DNA of 64,000 nucleotides from Flavobacteriaceae bacterium (GTDB lineage: Bacteria > Bacteroidota > Bacteroidia > Flavobacteriales > Flavobacteriaceae): contig JAENXC010000013.1 in the NCBI GenBank assembly GCA_016649715.1, positions 1 to 64,000 of the forward strand, written 5' to 3'. Positions 24,403-33,182 of the stretch are shown one piece after another. A program made the translations under genes and the position numbers. The stretch's first letter is position 1. Each line of letters opens with the position of its first letter. The notes under the pieces are model-generated. The model was given only the letters and a program-made list of their open reading frames with translations. It did no database searches and was not told the origin of the DNA.

Positions 24403-25177
24403 GAAAAATTCCCGAAAAGACCAACTAAAAGCTTTTGACAGATTGTTGACCATTATGGACGAACTGCGCGAACAGTGCCCATGGGACAAAAAGCAGACGA
24501 TGGAAACCCTGCGCCATTTAACCATCGAGGAAACATACGAATTGGGTGATGCCATTTTGGACAATGATTTAAACGAAGTGAAAAAAGAATTGGGAGATGT
24601 GTTGCTCCACATTGTTTTTTATGCAAAGATTGGCAGCGAAACCAACGATTTTGACATAGCCGATGTGTGCAACGAAATTTGTGAAAAACTCATTTCGCGC
24701 CATCCACATATTTATGGCGATGTGAAAGTGGCGGACGAAGAAGAAGTAAAACGCAATTGGGAAAATTTAAAGTTGAAGGAAGGAAAAAAAAGCGTTTTGG
24801 AAGGCGTTCCAATATCGTTGCCAGCATTGGTAAAAGCGAGTAGAATTCAGGATAAAGTTGCTGGGGTAGGCTTTGATTGGGAAGAACCACAACAGATTTT
24901 TGAAAAATTGCAGGAAGAACTGGGCGAACTGCAACACGAAATAAATGAAGACAACCAAGAAAAAATAGAAGCCGAATTTGGCGATGTTCTTTTTTCGATG
25001 ATAAACTACGCGAGATTCCTAAAAGTAAATCCCGAAAACGCGCTGGAACGCACCAATAAAAAATTCATAAAACGCTTTCAGTATTTGGAAGGCAAAGCCA
25101 AAGAAATAAACAAATCTTTAAAAGATATGACCTTGGCGGAAATGGATGTTTTTTGGAACGAAGCTAAAAGTCAGTAG
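24401..25177 (+). CDS. mazG: Nucleoside triphosphate pyrophosphohydrolase MazG
   Basis: A house-cleaning enzyme hydrolysing (non-canonical) NTPs to NMP and pyrophosphate. The 258 residues contain two MazG domains: ECPWDKKQT-type start (here QCPWDKKQTMETLRHLTIEE in parts), EETYELGDAI and ELGDVLLHIVF in the first, and EELGELQHE with EFGDVLFSMINYAR in the second, with the acidic residues that bind Mg. The start codon is formed at the end of an AAACCTG heptamer array and the stop codon lies inside an xxCAGTx array, so the gene is bounded by repeats at both ends. Confidence 0.96.
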   Translation: MKNSRKDQLKAFDRLLTIMDELREQCPWDKKQTMETLRHLTIEETYELGDAILDNDLNEVKKELGDVLLHIVFYAKIGSETNDFDIADVCNEICEKLISRHPHIYGDVKVADEEEVKRNWENLKLKEGKKSVLEGVPISLPALVKASRIQDKVAGVGFDWEEPQQIFEKLQEELGELQHEINEDNQEKIEAEFGDVLFSMINYARFLKVNPENALERTNKKFIKRFQYLEGKAKEINKSLKDMTLAEMDVFWNEAKSQ

Positions 25178-25203
25178 GCAGTGTTCAGTAGCAGTTGGCA
25201 GTT
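25171..25203. repeat. Heptamer array (xxCAGTx) over the mazG stop codon
   Basis: CAGT recurs at 25172, 25179, 25186, 25192 and 25199 (steps 7, 7, 6, 7). The mazG stop TAG (25175-25177) is inside. Confidence 0.8.
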
Positions 25204-25234
25204 CAAAAATCTACAATTGTCAATCAAAAATCCC

Positions 25235-27487
25235 TTAATCTTCCCGAACTTCCTTTATTTTCGAAAGCTTTGCTTTCCAAACTTCAAGCTGTTCTTTGTG
25301 GCGTTCAATATTTTTGTGAACTTCCTTCACCATCGGGTTATCGTCTGGAACGTGTCGAAAAAAGCCGAGATTGTTTTCCAACTGTCTTATTTCATCACGA
25401 GTTTCATCAATTTTTTTAGAAATAAAGAAATGCTCGTTTTGCAGTTTACGATCGTCTTCACGGTTTACGAGCGTGTTCAGTTTATTGTCAAACTTGATGA
25501 GCTCAGTTTCTTTTTTGCCCAAATCGAGTTTTGAGAAAATACCGTCCAAGGTTTTGTTGAATTTCTGTTCTATGTTGCGCTTGTTATAGGGTACACGGCC
25601 AATTTCCTTCCAAGCGGTGATGTGTTCTTTTATAGATTTCACATCTGCTTTGTGGTCGCCGCTCAATTCAAAAGCAGCAAGTTTATCAAGCATTGCTTGT
25701 TTTGCCTCAAATTGGACTATTTCTTCTTTGTCGGCTTCATTTTTCTGGGCGTGTAGTCTGTCAAAGTAATGATTACAAGCTTTTTTGAACTGTTTCCAAA
25801 TTTTATCGCTATCCCTTCGTGGCACGTGGCCAATGTTTTTCCAATCGTTTTGCACTTTTTTCATCAAAGCAGTTGTCGCGTCAAAATCGTCGCTGTCTTT
25901 GCTTTCTTCGGCAATTTTTATAAGTTCGCGTTTTTGCTCCAGATTGGTGTATTGTTCTTTTTTCTGATTTTTATAATAGCTGTTTTTTTGGTGGTTGAAG
26001 TCGCCCGTGACATCTTTAAAGGCCTTCCAAATTTCTTTGTTGTTGGCTCTTGGAACACGCCCAGTATTGAAAAAAGCCTCTCGAAGCTCTTGCACTTTTT
26101 TGATTGCGTTCTGCCAGCCTTGGTGGCTTGGTTTGGCTTCTTCGATGGTCTTTTTTATTTCTTCTACCAATTGTTTTTTCTTTTCATAATTGGCTTCAAA
26201 GTCCTTTTCCATCTCGGCCACTTGTCCTTGACGTTTGTCGTGGATCACTTTTGTCGCTTCACTGAATTTGTCCCAAATTTCATCGCGATATTCCTGGGCA
26301 ACAGGCCCGATGTCTTCTTTCCACATTTTGTGGAGCATCTGCAGTTCGCGGAAAGCTTTGTTGATGTCCGCTTCCTGCCCAAGTTCCTCGGCGCGGGTAA
26401 TCATTTTTAGTTTGGCGTCCAGATTGTGCTTGAAATCCAGATCGCGGAACTCACGGTTTAAATGAAGGAAATCATAAAAATTCTCAACGTGGTGGTGATA
26501 GGTATTCCAAACGGTGTTGTATTTATCGCGCGGAATCGCCCCGGCCACGTGCCATTTTTCCTGAATATCCTTAAAATGCTTGTAGGTAGTATTGATATTT
26601 TCTTCGGCACTCAAAAGTCCCTTTAGCTCTTCAATCAATTCCCAACGCTTGTCCAGATTGGCTTGTAAGTCTTTTTTAAGATTTTTATAGTGACTGTTTC
26701 GTTTCTCTTTATAATCAAAATACAGCGAGTTGAAATCTTTTTTTAGTGGTGTAGTGTAGTGAAAGTCAATGATATTTCCGCCCTCGGCAAGAAATTCCTC
26801 TTTTTTCTGCTCCAGTTCTTCGTTGAAAAGGCTATTGAATTCCGAACGGATTTCCTCTATATCGTGCTTTAAATCCTGTATTTTTTTACTTTTCAGAAGT
26901 TTTTCAAGCTCTGCAACCAATTCCTTTTTGGAAAGCGTGCTATAATCTTTTTGTGCCTTCTCCTCATTGTCTTCTTCTTCCTCTTCATCTTCGGAAGATG
27001 CTACTTCTTCCTCGTCTTCACCCTCCGTAGCTTCAGCGGAGGATGGGTCTACTTCTTCATCTTCCGAAGCTTCTGCGGAAGTAGAGGCTTTAACTTCAGT
27101 GATTTCAGTCTTTTCTTCGGAATTGTTTACAGCCGATTCTTTCTCTTCATCCTCCGAAGCTTTAGCGAAGGATGGATCTGCAACCGATTCCTTTTCCACT
27201 ATCATTGCTTCTTCCAAAACGTTTTCTTCTTCATCTTCCGAAGCTTTAACGTAGGATGGATCTTCAACCTTTTCAGAATCTGAATTTTCTTCTAAATTTT
27301 CTTCCGAAGTTGTTTCCTCTTTGGAAATCATTTCTTGTTCAGTTTCATCCCGGGAACTTTCGGATACAGTTTCAGATTCAGATTCAGTTTCGTTTTCGAT
27401 TTCAGTTTCAACAGTAGTATCTTCCACTGTTTCGGTGGTTGGAATTTCTTTTTCGTTATCTTCCTGAGACAATTTTTCGTCAGACAT
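25235..27487 (-). CDS. DUF349 repeat protein with acidic, repeat-invaded N-terminus
   Basis: A large cytosolic coiled-coil protein of unknown function. ATG at 27487 (750 residues) replaces a TTG three codons upstream. Residues about 190-750 hold some six to seven DUF349 repeats, each with a W-x-x-[IV]G-x-[VI]PR-type motif (KWHVAGAIPRDKYN, DWKNIGHVPRRDSD, AWKEIGRVPYNKRN). The first 190 residues are nearly all Glu, Asp, Ser and Thr. Inside this acidic region four copies of a palindromic DNA element are read in frame as DPSYVKASEDEE, DPSFAKASEDEE, STSAEASEDEE and DPSSAEATEGEDEE. It may share a transcript with aroE upstream. Confidence 0.9.
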   Translation of the reverse strand: MSDEKLSQEDNEKEIPTTETVEDTTVETEIENETESESETVSESSRDETEQEMISKEETTSEENLEENSDSEKVEDPSYVKASEDEEENVLEEAMIVEKESVADPSFAKASEDEEKESAVNNSEEKTEITEVKASTSAEASEDEEVDPSSAEATEGEDEEEVASSEDEEEEEDNEEKAQKDYSTLSKKELVAELEKLLKSKKIQDLKHDIEEIRSEFNSLFNEELEQKKEEFLAEGGNIIDFHYTTPLKKDFNSLYFDYKEKRNSHYKNLKKDLQANLDKRWELIEELKGLLSAEENINTTYKHFKDIQEKWHVAGAIPRDKYNTVWNTYHHHVENFYDFLHLNREFRDLDFKHNLDAKLKMITRAEELGQEADINKAFRELQMLHKMWKEDIGPVAQEYRDEIWDKFSEATKVIHDKRQGQVAEMEKDFEANYEKKKQLVEEIKKTIEEAKPSHQGWQNAIKKVQELREAFFNTGRVPRANNKEIWKAFKDVTGDFNHQKNSYYKNQKKEQYTNLEQKRELIKIAEESKDSDDFDATTALMKKVQNDWKNIGHVPRRDSDKIWKQFKKACNHYFDRLHAQKNEADKEEIVQFEAKQAMLDKLAAFELSGDHKADVKSIKEHITAWKEIGRVPYNKRNIEQKFNKTLDGIFSKLDLGKKETELIKFDNKLNTLVNREDDRKLQNEHFFISKKIDETRDEIRQLENNLGFFRHVPDDNPMVKEVHKNIERHKEQLEVWKAKLSKIKEVRED
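27021..27263 (-). repeat. Four in-frame palindromic elements within the DUF349 gene
   Basis: Copies at 27021-27047, 27059-27085, 27149-27179 and 27233-27263. On the plus strand the consensus is TCYTCCGAAGCTTTAGCGAA followed by GGATGGATCT; ATCCTCCG and CGAAGGAT form arms around AAGCTT. Copies differ at several positions, so they are not one recent slippage event. Related cores (CGAAGCTTTAGCG) occur between genes at 40094-40106 and, more distantly, at 4504-4523 and 38985-39030. Confidence 0.85.
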
Positions 27488-27588
27488 TTGTTTCAATGTT
27501 AAGGTTCGTATTCTTGGAGGGTCAATATACTAACAACTGTGCAACTGGCAAAGCACACAGCGTTTTTTTGAAGGTTTTTGTGTAAATT

Positions 27589-28341
27589 TTATGAATTCCA
27601 GATTTCCCAAGCTTTTTCGGCCTGTAATTCCAACATTCTCAATCCGTTGCTGGTTTTCGCGCCCTGTAGTTTTCCGCGTTTTAGAAATTCAGATTCGGCG
27701 GGATTGTAAATTAAATCGAAGAGCAAGTGTTTTTCTGTTAGAAATTGATAGGGAATTGGCGGGCAATCGGCTATATTCGGGAAGGTGCCCACTGGGGTAC
27801 AGTTTACTATCAAGAGGTGATTTTCAATAACTGATTTAGTTAGAGATGAATAATTCAACCTATTTGGACTTTCAGTTCTGCTGACGAATTTGAATTTGAA
27901 ATCTAATTTTTCAAGTGCGTAAGCCACAGCTTTTGAAGCTCCTCCCGTACCTAAAATGAGAGCAGTTTTCTGTTGAAGTGGCAAAAGAGTTTCGAGCGAT
28001 TTTTGAAAACCGAAATGGTCGGTATTGTAACCCTTCAGTTGTTTGTTTTCCGCCGAATTAGCGGACAGGTCAGAAATTTTTATAGTGTTTACGGCACCTA
28101 TCTTTTTTGCTTCATCATCCGTGGAATCCAAAAAATGAATCACTTCTTCTTTATAGGGAATGGTTACGTTAAGCCCTTTTAAATTAGGTGTTTCTGAAAT
28201 TAGCTTCGGAAGAAGATCAATAGTTGGAATATCAAAATTTTGATAAGAATGGGGTAGATTTTTTTTTTCAAATTTTTCAGAAAAGAAGGTTTTTGAAAAA
28301 GAATAGCCGATGTTTTTTCCTATCAATCCAAATTTAGACAT
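27589..28341 (-). CDS. aroE: Shikimate dehydrogenase
   Basis: This reduces 3-dehydroshikimate to shikimate with NADPH. The 250-residue protein has the substrate-binding N-terminal motif GYSFSKTFF, LNVTIPYKEEVIHFLD with the catalytic Lys (about residue 65), NTDHFGF with the catalytic Asp, the nucleotide loop LILGTGGASKAVAYAL, and C-terminal NGLRMLELQAEKAW. The start overlaps the upstream DUF368 gene by eight bases, so translation is probably coupled. A NADP specificity Arg is seen in SRTESP. Confidence 0.96.
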   Translation of the reverse strand: MSKFGLIGKNIGYSFSKTFFSEKFEKKNLPHSYQNFDIPTIDLLPKLISETPNLKGLNVTIPYKEEVIHFLDSTDDEAKKIGAVNTIKISDLSANSAENKQLKGYNTDHFGFQKSLETLLPLQQKTALILGTGGASKAVAYALEKLDFKFKFVSRTESPNRLNYSSLTKSVIENHLLIVNCTPVGTFPNIADCPPIPYQFLTEKHLLFDLIYNPAESEFLKRGKLQGAKTSNGLRMLELQAEKAWEIWNS

Positions 28342-29356
28342 GCTGTTTCTTTTTGTGGTTATCGTACCAATCTAGGCTGAGCACAATCAGCGCGCCTAAA
28401 ATAATAAAGACAATTGCCATTACGGTTTGTGTGTCAAATGCTGAAGGAAAATACCGATTGTACCCAGAAATTATTTCTCTTCCGTTTGTATCAAAACGTA
28501 TTTCGCCAACTGCGTCCAGGATGTATGTTTTTTCTTTCCACGGCCAAACCACGCCCAGCGAACCAGCTATAAAACCAATGATAACGGCATAAGTGGCTTT
28601 TTTGAAACGTTTCAACACATACGCCAAAAGATGCGAAAATGAAACAAGCCCAACCAACGAGCCCAGTGAAAAAACGGTCAAAACCTTTAAAAGCTCAATG
28701 CGTTCCGGGTTAAAAACCCAACTGAAATCAAATTGAATAATATTGGCAAACGTATCAAAAAGTGCGTTGACGGAATCCACCAATAGCAAAACATAATTTC
28801 CGAAAAGTATCAATATAAATGATCCCGAAAAACCAGGCAGTGTCATTCCCGAAACGCTAATAATTCCACAGAAAAAGACAAAAAAGAGGTTGCTGTTTTC
28901 CTTTGCGGGTTCCAAGAAACTGATGGCCAAACCCGCGATAACTCCACAGAGAAGGTAGGCTGCGTATTTGCGATTCCAGTCGCCAAAATCCTTCGCGATA
29001 AAATATATGGAGCCGATTATCATCCCGAAAAATGCACTCCAAACGTAGAGTTCAAAATGAAAAATCAAATAATCCAAAAGTTTGGAAATGCTGAAATAAC
29101 TGATTACCATTCCCAAAATAAGCATGCTCAAGAACTGCCCGTTAATATATCTGTAAAAACTTTTGAAACGCCCGTCAATAAATAATTTGAAAGCTTTTTT
29201 GTTTACTTTTTGAAGTGAATAAATAAATTCCTCATAAAAACCTGCAACGAAGGCCACGACACCGCCTGAAACGCCGGGCACTTTATTGGCCGCGCCCATC
29301 CCCAGCCCTTTTAGGACCAGCCAGGTTTTATCGGAAAAGGAGCGGTTTTCGTACAT
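28334..29356 (-). CDS. DUF368 membrane protein (PopT-type, probable undecaprenyl phosphate translocase), first copy
   Basis: A 340-residue polytopic membrane protein. DUF368 proteins were recently identified as undecaprenyl phosphate (C55-P) flippases, returning the lipid carrier to the cytoplasmic side. Family motifs are GLGMGAANKVPGVSGGVVAFVAGFYEE (in parts, residues about 17-43) and the internally similar GMTLPGFSGSFILILFGNY (about 180), reflecting two inverted halves with a Pro-Gly-x-Ser-Gly core. It follows a second DUF368 gene (same strand, 57 bases) and overlaps aroE. Assignment to C55-P transport is by family only. Confidence 0.9.
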   Translation of the reverse strand: MYENRSFSDKTWLVLKGLGMGAANKVPGVSGGVVAFVAGFYEEFIYSLQKVNKKAFKLFIDGRFKSFYRYINGQFLSMLILGMVISYFSISKLLDYLIFHFELYVWSAFFGMIIGSIYFIAKDFGDWNRKYAAYLLCGVIAGLAISFLEPAKENSNLFFVFFCGIISVSGMTLPGFSGSFILILFGNYVLLLVDSVNALFDTFANIIQFDFSWVFNPERIELLKVLTVFSLGSLVGLVSFSHLLAYVLKRFKKATYAVIIGFIAGSLGVVWPWKEKTYILDAVGEIRFDTNGREIISGYNRYFPSAFDTQTVMAIVFIILGALIVLSLDWYDNHKKKQHV

Positions 29357-29362
29357 TATTAA

Positions 29363-29397
29363 TTCAAAATTTAAGATTCAAAATTCGAGATTTTAGG
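29363..29397. repeat. Heptamer array (TTCAAAA / TTTAAGA)
   Basis: Five seven-base units TTCAAAA, TTTAAGA, TTCAAAA, TTCGAGA and TTTTAGG between the two DUF368 genes, followed by a G-rich element (29398-29432) that encodes the last residues (VPQTP) and the stop codon of the second DUF368 protein. Confidence 0.8.
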
Positions 29398-29413
29398 AGG
29401 ACTCGGTTCCCTT

Positions 29414-30391
29414 TTAGGGGGTTTGGGGGACTTTTTTCACTGCAATTCTTTCTAAAAGAAAAATCGTTAAAAAGCCAATAACTGCAAAAACCACGGCGTA
29501 TAAAATTTGTGGGTCTCCATCATAATTTTGAGGGAGAATACTTCTTTCAATGAAAGGAATTTTTTCTCCAGTGTGGTTCATTCTGTATTGCAGCACTTCT
29601 TTCCACGGCCATATTTTGTTGAGGGCGCCAATCATAAAACCGGTAAGCACGGCAAGAATTAGGTTTTTGTGATGTTTGAACATCCAGTTCAAAACCCGTG
29701 AAAACATTTTCAACCCCAAAATGGCACCAACTCCGAATATTAAAAGTTTACCAAATGCATTTAAAAAAAGTGTGCCGTTTAAAGTTGAAATTCCTTCCCC
29801 CAACTGAGTTACAAAACCGATAACAGTAGTGTAAGCTCCCAAAAGCAAGAGTATGAACGCGCCCGAAATGCCGGGAAGTATCATTGCTATAATCGCTACA
29901 AAACCGGCAAGGAAAAGAAACCAAGTGCTTTCCGGCGAACCTATGGGGTCCGCAATGGTTATTAAATAGGAGAGGATGGAAGCCACAATTAGCGCTACAA
30001 TTATGGACAATCTCCAATGGGAAATTTGCTGGCCCACGAAAACAATGCTCGCAATGACCAGGCCGAAGAAAAACGACCAAACCATAATTGGGTAAACTTC
30101 CAGAAGCCAAGTAATCAATTTTGCGAAAGAAAGGATACTGATGAAAATACCGGCGAAAAGCGCCAATAAAAAAGAGAGATTATAATGTTTCCAAGCCATC
30201 AAAAAACCTTCCTTTTTCCAGATTTTGAAAAAGCCGAGATCAATGTTGTGGATTGTTTCTATCAATTCCTCATAGATGCCCGAAATGAAGGCGATCGTTC
30301 CGCCAGAAACGCCGGGAACTACATCGGCAGCGCCCATCGCAAGGCCTTTTGCGGTTATCAATAAATACTGAAGTAAATTTCTTTGAGGCAT
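29414..30391 (-). CDS. DUF368 membrane protein (PopT-type), second copy
   Basis: The 325-residue paralogue of the preceding gene shares LAMGAADVVPGVSGGTIAFISG near residue 20 and MILPGISGAFILLLLGAYT near residue 170, with about eight to ten hydrophobic segments. The two copies are clearly diverged in sequence, so they are not a recent duplication and may differ in substrate or regulation. The C-terminal VKKVPQTP is encoded partly by a C-rich dispersed repeat containing the stop codon. The gene is 35 bases downstream of a TPR protein gene on the same strand. Confidence 0.9.
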   Translation of the reverse strand: MPQRNLLQYLLITAKGLAMGAADVVPGVSGGTIAFISGIYEELIETIHNIDLGFFKIWKKEGFLMAWKHYNLSFLLALFAGIFISILSFAKLITWLLEVYPIMVWSFFFGLVIASIVFVGQQISHWRLSIIVALIVASILSYLITIADPIGSPESTWFLFLAGFVAIIAMILPGISGAFILLLLGAYTTVIGFVTQLGEGISTLNGTLFLNAFGKLLIFGVGAILGLKMFSRVLNWMFKHHKNLILAVLTGFMIGALNKIWPWKEVLQYRMNHTGEKIPFIERSILPQNYDGDPQILYAVVFAVIGFLTIFLLERIAVKKVPQTP

Positions 30392-30426
30392 AGGATTAAT
30401 TTGCTAAAACCCCAAAAATACACAAA

Positions 30427-31833
30427 TTAAAGCGAAGGATTTTTGTGTTGTTTGATTATTTCCCGCACCGTTTTCATCTGATAAACCTGAGGAAACAACT
30501 CTTCAATTATCATCAAAAATTCAGGCTCCGATTTTAAAGCATTTTTTAAATGAAAGGCACCTTTGTCATTTTCGTTCAAGTTGTAATAAAGCCCCGAAAG
30601 ACGGTATTCTATTTCGGCGTTTTCGGGATAAAATTCCAAAGCTTGGTTGAAGTTGTTTATGGCAGCTTCATATTCGCCGAGATTGTTGAGGATATCGCCG
30701 CGGGTTAACCAGGATTCCAGTTCGTAATTGCCCAGTTCCAACGCTTTTCGGTAACCTACTTCGGCTTCCTCAAAAAGGTTCAAACGGTTGTTGATTTTGG
30801 CGTAACGTTTCCAGTAAAGCACATTTTCTGCATCAATATTGATAGCTTTTTCTATGTAGTAAAGTGCTTTTTGGAATTGCTTGCTTTTAAAGTAGAAATC
30901 CGTAATCGCAATCCAGCCTTTGTCCAGCAGGGAATCTTCCTCCACGCATTTTGTGAAGAATTGAATTGCCATTTCGGTATTGCCGATCTTTTCGTAACAT
31001 TTTCCTATTCGCAATAATGCGTAGGATGTTGGGTCGTCCAGACCAAGAGTGATTGAGTAGCTTTCTATGGCTTCTTCATATCGCTTCAGTTTCTCCAAAA
31101 CCCTTCCTTTTTCTAAATAGGCCCCGATAAAACTGTCGTCACTTATAATAGCGAAATCAAAAGCGGCAAGTGCTTTTTTGTAATCTTTAAGTTCGTAATA
31201 TTGCTTACCAACTTGGTGCCAAGCCACTTCACAATACGGATTTTTGTTGAGAAAATCGTTCAGATAATCTATTGCGGCTTCATATTCGTCAAGATATTCA
31301 AAGCAATAAATAATGTTGTAAAGTGCCGAATAATCTTCTTCATCTTCTTCCAAACACTTCATAAAATAATACTTGGCGTGTTCGTAGTCTTCCATAAAAA
31401 GATATTCCATTCCAAGTAATGACAACACGTCAGCTTCGTCATCGGTTATTTCAAGAGCCTGCTCCAAAAGTAGGATTGCCTCTTTGTGTTTATCGCGACG
31501 CGAAAAGATATTTGCTTTTTGAATATAAATTTCCTCGTTGCTCTGTTCCAATTGGTACAGCTCGTCCAAAAGTTCATCGGCGATGTCCAGTTGGTTTTCA
31601 AAAATGTACATTTCTATTTGGAAAAGCTTCAGGTTTGTAGATGAAGGATGTTGCTCCAACCCTAGTTTGGTAGCTTTCTTGGCAAGTGCAATCTTTCCGT
31701 TTTCAAGGTAATGATGCACTATCTCCTCAAATTCCTCTGAGTCGAAAAAGAGAACGCTGTTGGTTTTCAACATCGATTCAAATCTTTCCAGCGAGAAGTT
31801 GTTATCCTCGTTTGAACTTAATTGCATACGCAC
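30427..31833 (-). CDS. Tetratricopeptide repeat protein
   Basis: A 468-residue protein made almost wholly of TPR helical hairpins (about eleven repeats; the typical pattern W/L-x-x-x-G-x-x-[YL]-x-x-x-x-x-[YF]-x-x-A recurs, as in GKQYYELKDYKKALAAFDFA and GDILNNLGEYEAAINNFNQA). It has no signal peptide or membrane segment, so it is cytosolic and probably a scaffold. It heads a minus-strand series with two DUF368 genes and aroE. The partner is unknown. A start at the third codon (MQLSSNED) is also possible. Confidence 0.92.
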   Translation of the reverse strand: MRMQLSSNEDNNFSLERFESMLKTNSVLFFDSEEFEEIVHHYLENGKIALAKKATKLGLEQHPSSTNLKLFQIEMYIFENQLDIADELLDELYQLEQSNEEIYIQKANIFSRRDKHKEAILLLEQALEITDDEADVLSLLGMEYLFMEDYEHAKYYFMKCLEEDEEDYSALYNIIYCFEYLDEYEAAIDYLNDFLNKNPYCEVAWHQVGKQYYELKDYKKALAAFDFAIISDDSFIGAYLEKGRVLEKLKRYEEAIESYSITLGLDDPTSYALLRIGKCYEKIGNTEMAIQFFTKCVEEDSLLDKGWIAITDFYFKSKQFQKALYYIEKAINIDAENVLYWKRYAKINNRLNLFEEAEVGYRKALELGNYELESWLTRGDILNNLGEYEAAINNFNQALEFYPENAEIEYRLSGLYYNLNENDKGAFHLKNALKSEPEFLMIIEELFPQVYQMKTVREIIKQHKNPSL

Positions 31834-31967
31834 GGTTTAACGGTTTCTTCTATTTTAAAGATACTAATGTAAAAATGAGTTCAATTGTTATGCCGTCTTT
31901 ATTGTTAACGGACTTATCAACATAAAGGTAGAATGTAATTTCCTATTATTAAAGGGTTTGCAACGAA

Positions 31968-33152
31968 TTAATTGCTTTTGAAACCATTTAACACGTTTTG
32001 CAACGTTTTGCAACCTTTTGCAATTTCGTCATTGCTGATTGTGAGCGGTGGCGTAATGCGGATGGCGCGACCTTCAAAAAGCAGCCAAAAAAGTATCAAT
32101 CCGCGGTCTTTACAGGCTAAAATTACTTCGGAAGCAATCTCTGGAGTTTCCATGATCGCTGCAAGCATCAAGCCTCTTCCGCGAACTTCCTTAATCATTG
32201 GGTGTTTCAGGAGTTTTCTGAAAAGTATTTCCTTTTGAAGTGTTTGCGCTATAATGTCAGTCTCCGTCAATTCCTGAAGCGTTGCCAAAGCGGCAGCCGC
32301 AATCACTGGATTTCCACCGAAAGTAGTGATATGACCTAGTTTTGGGTTGTCCTGAAGCAATGCCATAACTTCGTGAGAAGCAGTGAAGGCACCTATTGGC
32401 AGACCGCCACCCATTCCTTTTCCCATAACCAAAATATCTGGCACTATCCCGAAATGTTCAAAAGCGAAGAGTTTTCCAGTTCGTCCAAAGCCAGGTTGTA
32501 TTTCGTCCAAAATCAACAGCGTTCCCGTTTCATCACAACGTTGGCGCACCATTTTTAAATAATCATTTTCCGGTTGAATAAAACCGGCGCCGCCCTGAAT
32601 GGTCTCCAAAATAATTGCGGCGGTTTCCGAAGTTATATTTTGAAGGTCTTCTTCATTATTGAAATTTAAAGGGAAACAATCCGGAATCAAAGGTTTGAAG
32701 GCGTTTTTTCTTTCTTCGTAACCCATTACGCTCATAGAACCCATAGTGTTTCCATGGTAGGCGTTGTTTGCGTAGAGAATTCTACTTCTGCCAGTTGCGC
32801 GGCGAGCCAATTTCAATGCGCCTTCAACGGCTTCCGTACCGCTGTTTACCAAATAGGTTGTGTTTAAATTTTTCGGAAGATTTTCTGCAAGCAATTTTGC
32901 AAGTTCCACGGCTGGTTCTTGAATATATTCGCCATAAACCATGACGTGCAGATACTTTTCCGCCTGATTTTTTATGGCTGAAACCACGCGCGGATGGCAA
33001 TGCCCAAGGATACAGGCCGAAACGCCCGCCACAAAATCAAGATGTTTTTTTCCCGAGGAATCGTAAATATAACTTCCGCTGGCGTGTGAAATTTCCAACG
33101 CCAAAGGGTGAGGGGTTGTTTGTGCTTGATATTTGTAGAAATCGTTTTTCAT
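31968..33152 (-). CDS. Class-III pyridoxal-phosphate aminotransferase (acetylornithine/aspartate aminotransferase family)
   Basis: A 394-residue fold-type-I PLP enzyme. It has the cofactor phosphate loop NSGTEAVEGALKLARR, LILDEIQPGFGRTGKLFAFE with the PLP-binding Asp, and the Schiff-base lysine in ILVMGKGMGGGLPIGAF (about residue 240). The closest biochemical groups are acetylornithine and ornithine aminotransferases; absence of arginine-pathway neighbours prevents a precise substrate call. It lies 30 bases downstream of the OstA-like gene and may be the last gene of the relA-fur-purA-ostA series. Confidence 0.92.
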   Translation of the reverse strand: MKNDFYKYQAQTTPHPLALEISHASGSYIYDSSGKKHLDFVAGVSACILGHCHPRVVSAIKNQAEKYLHVMVYGEYIQEPAVELAKLLAENLPKNLNTTYLVNSGTEAVEGALKLARRATGRSRILYANNAYHGNTMGSMSVMGYEERKNAFKPLIPDCFPLNFNNEEDLQNITSETAAIILETIQGGAGFIQPENDYLKMVRQRCDETGTLLILDEIQPGFGRTGKLFAFEHFGIVPDILVMGKGMGGGLPIGAFTASHEVMALLQDNPKLGHITTFGGNPVIAAAALATLQELTETDIIAQTLQKEILFRKLLKHPMIKEVRGRGLMLAAIMETPEIASEVILACKDRGLILFWLLFEGRAIRITPPLTISNDEIAKGCKTLQNVLNGFKSN

Positions 33153-33182
33153 TTTTTTTCACGCCAAGTTTAAGCGTATGAG

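Noticed and set aside
26951-27283. Long open frames on the plus strand opposite the acidic part of the DUF349 gene
   Set aside because: They arise because Glu/Asp-rich codons read backwards give Ser/Phe-rich frames; the DUF349 frame has family repeats and is the real gene.
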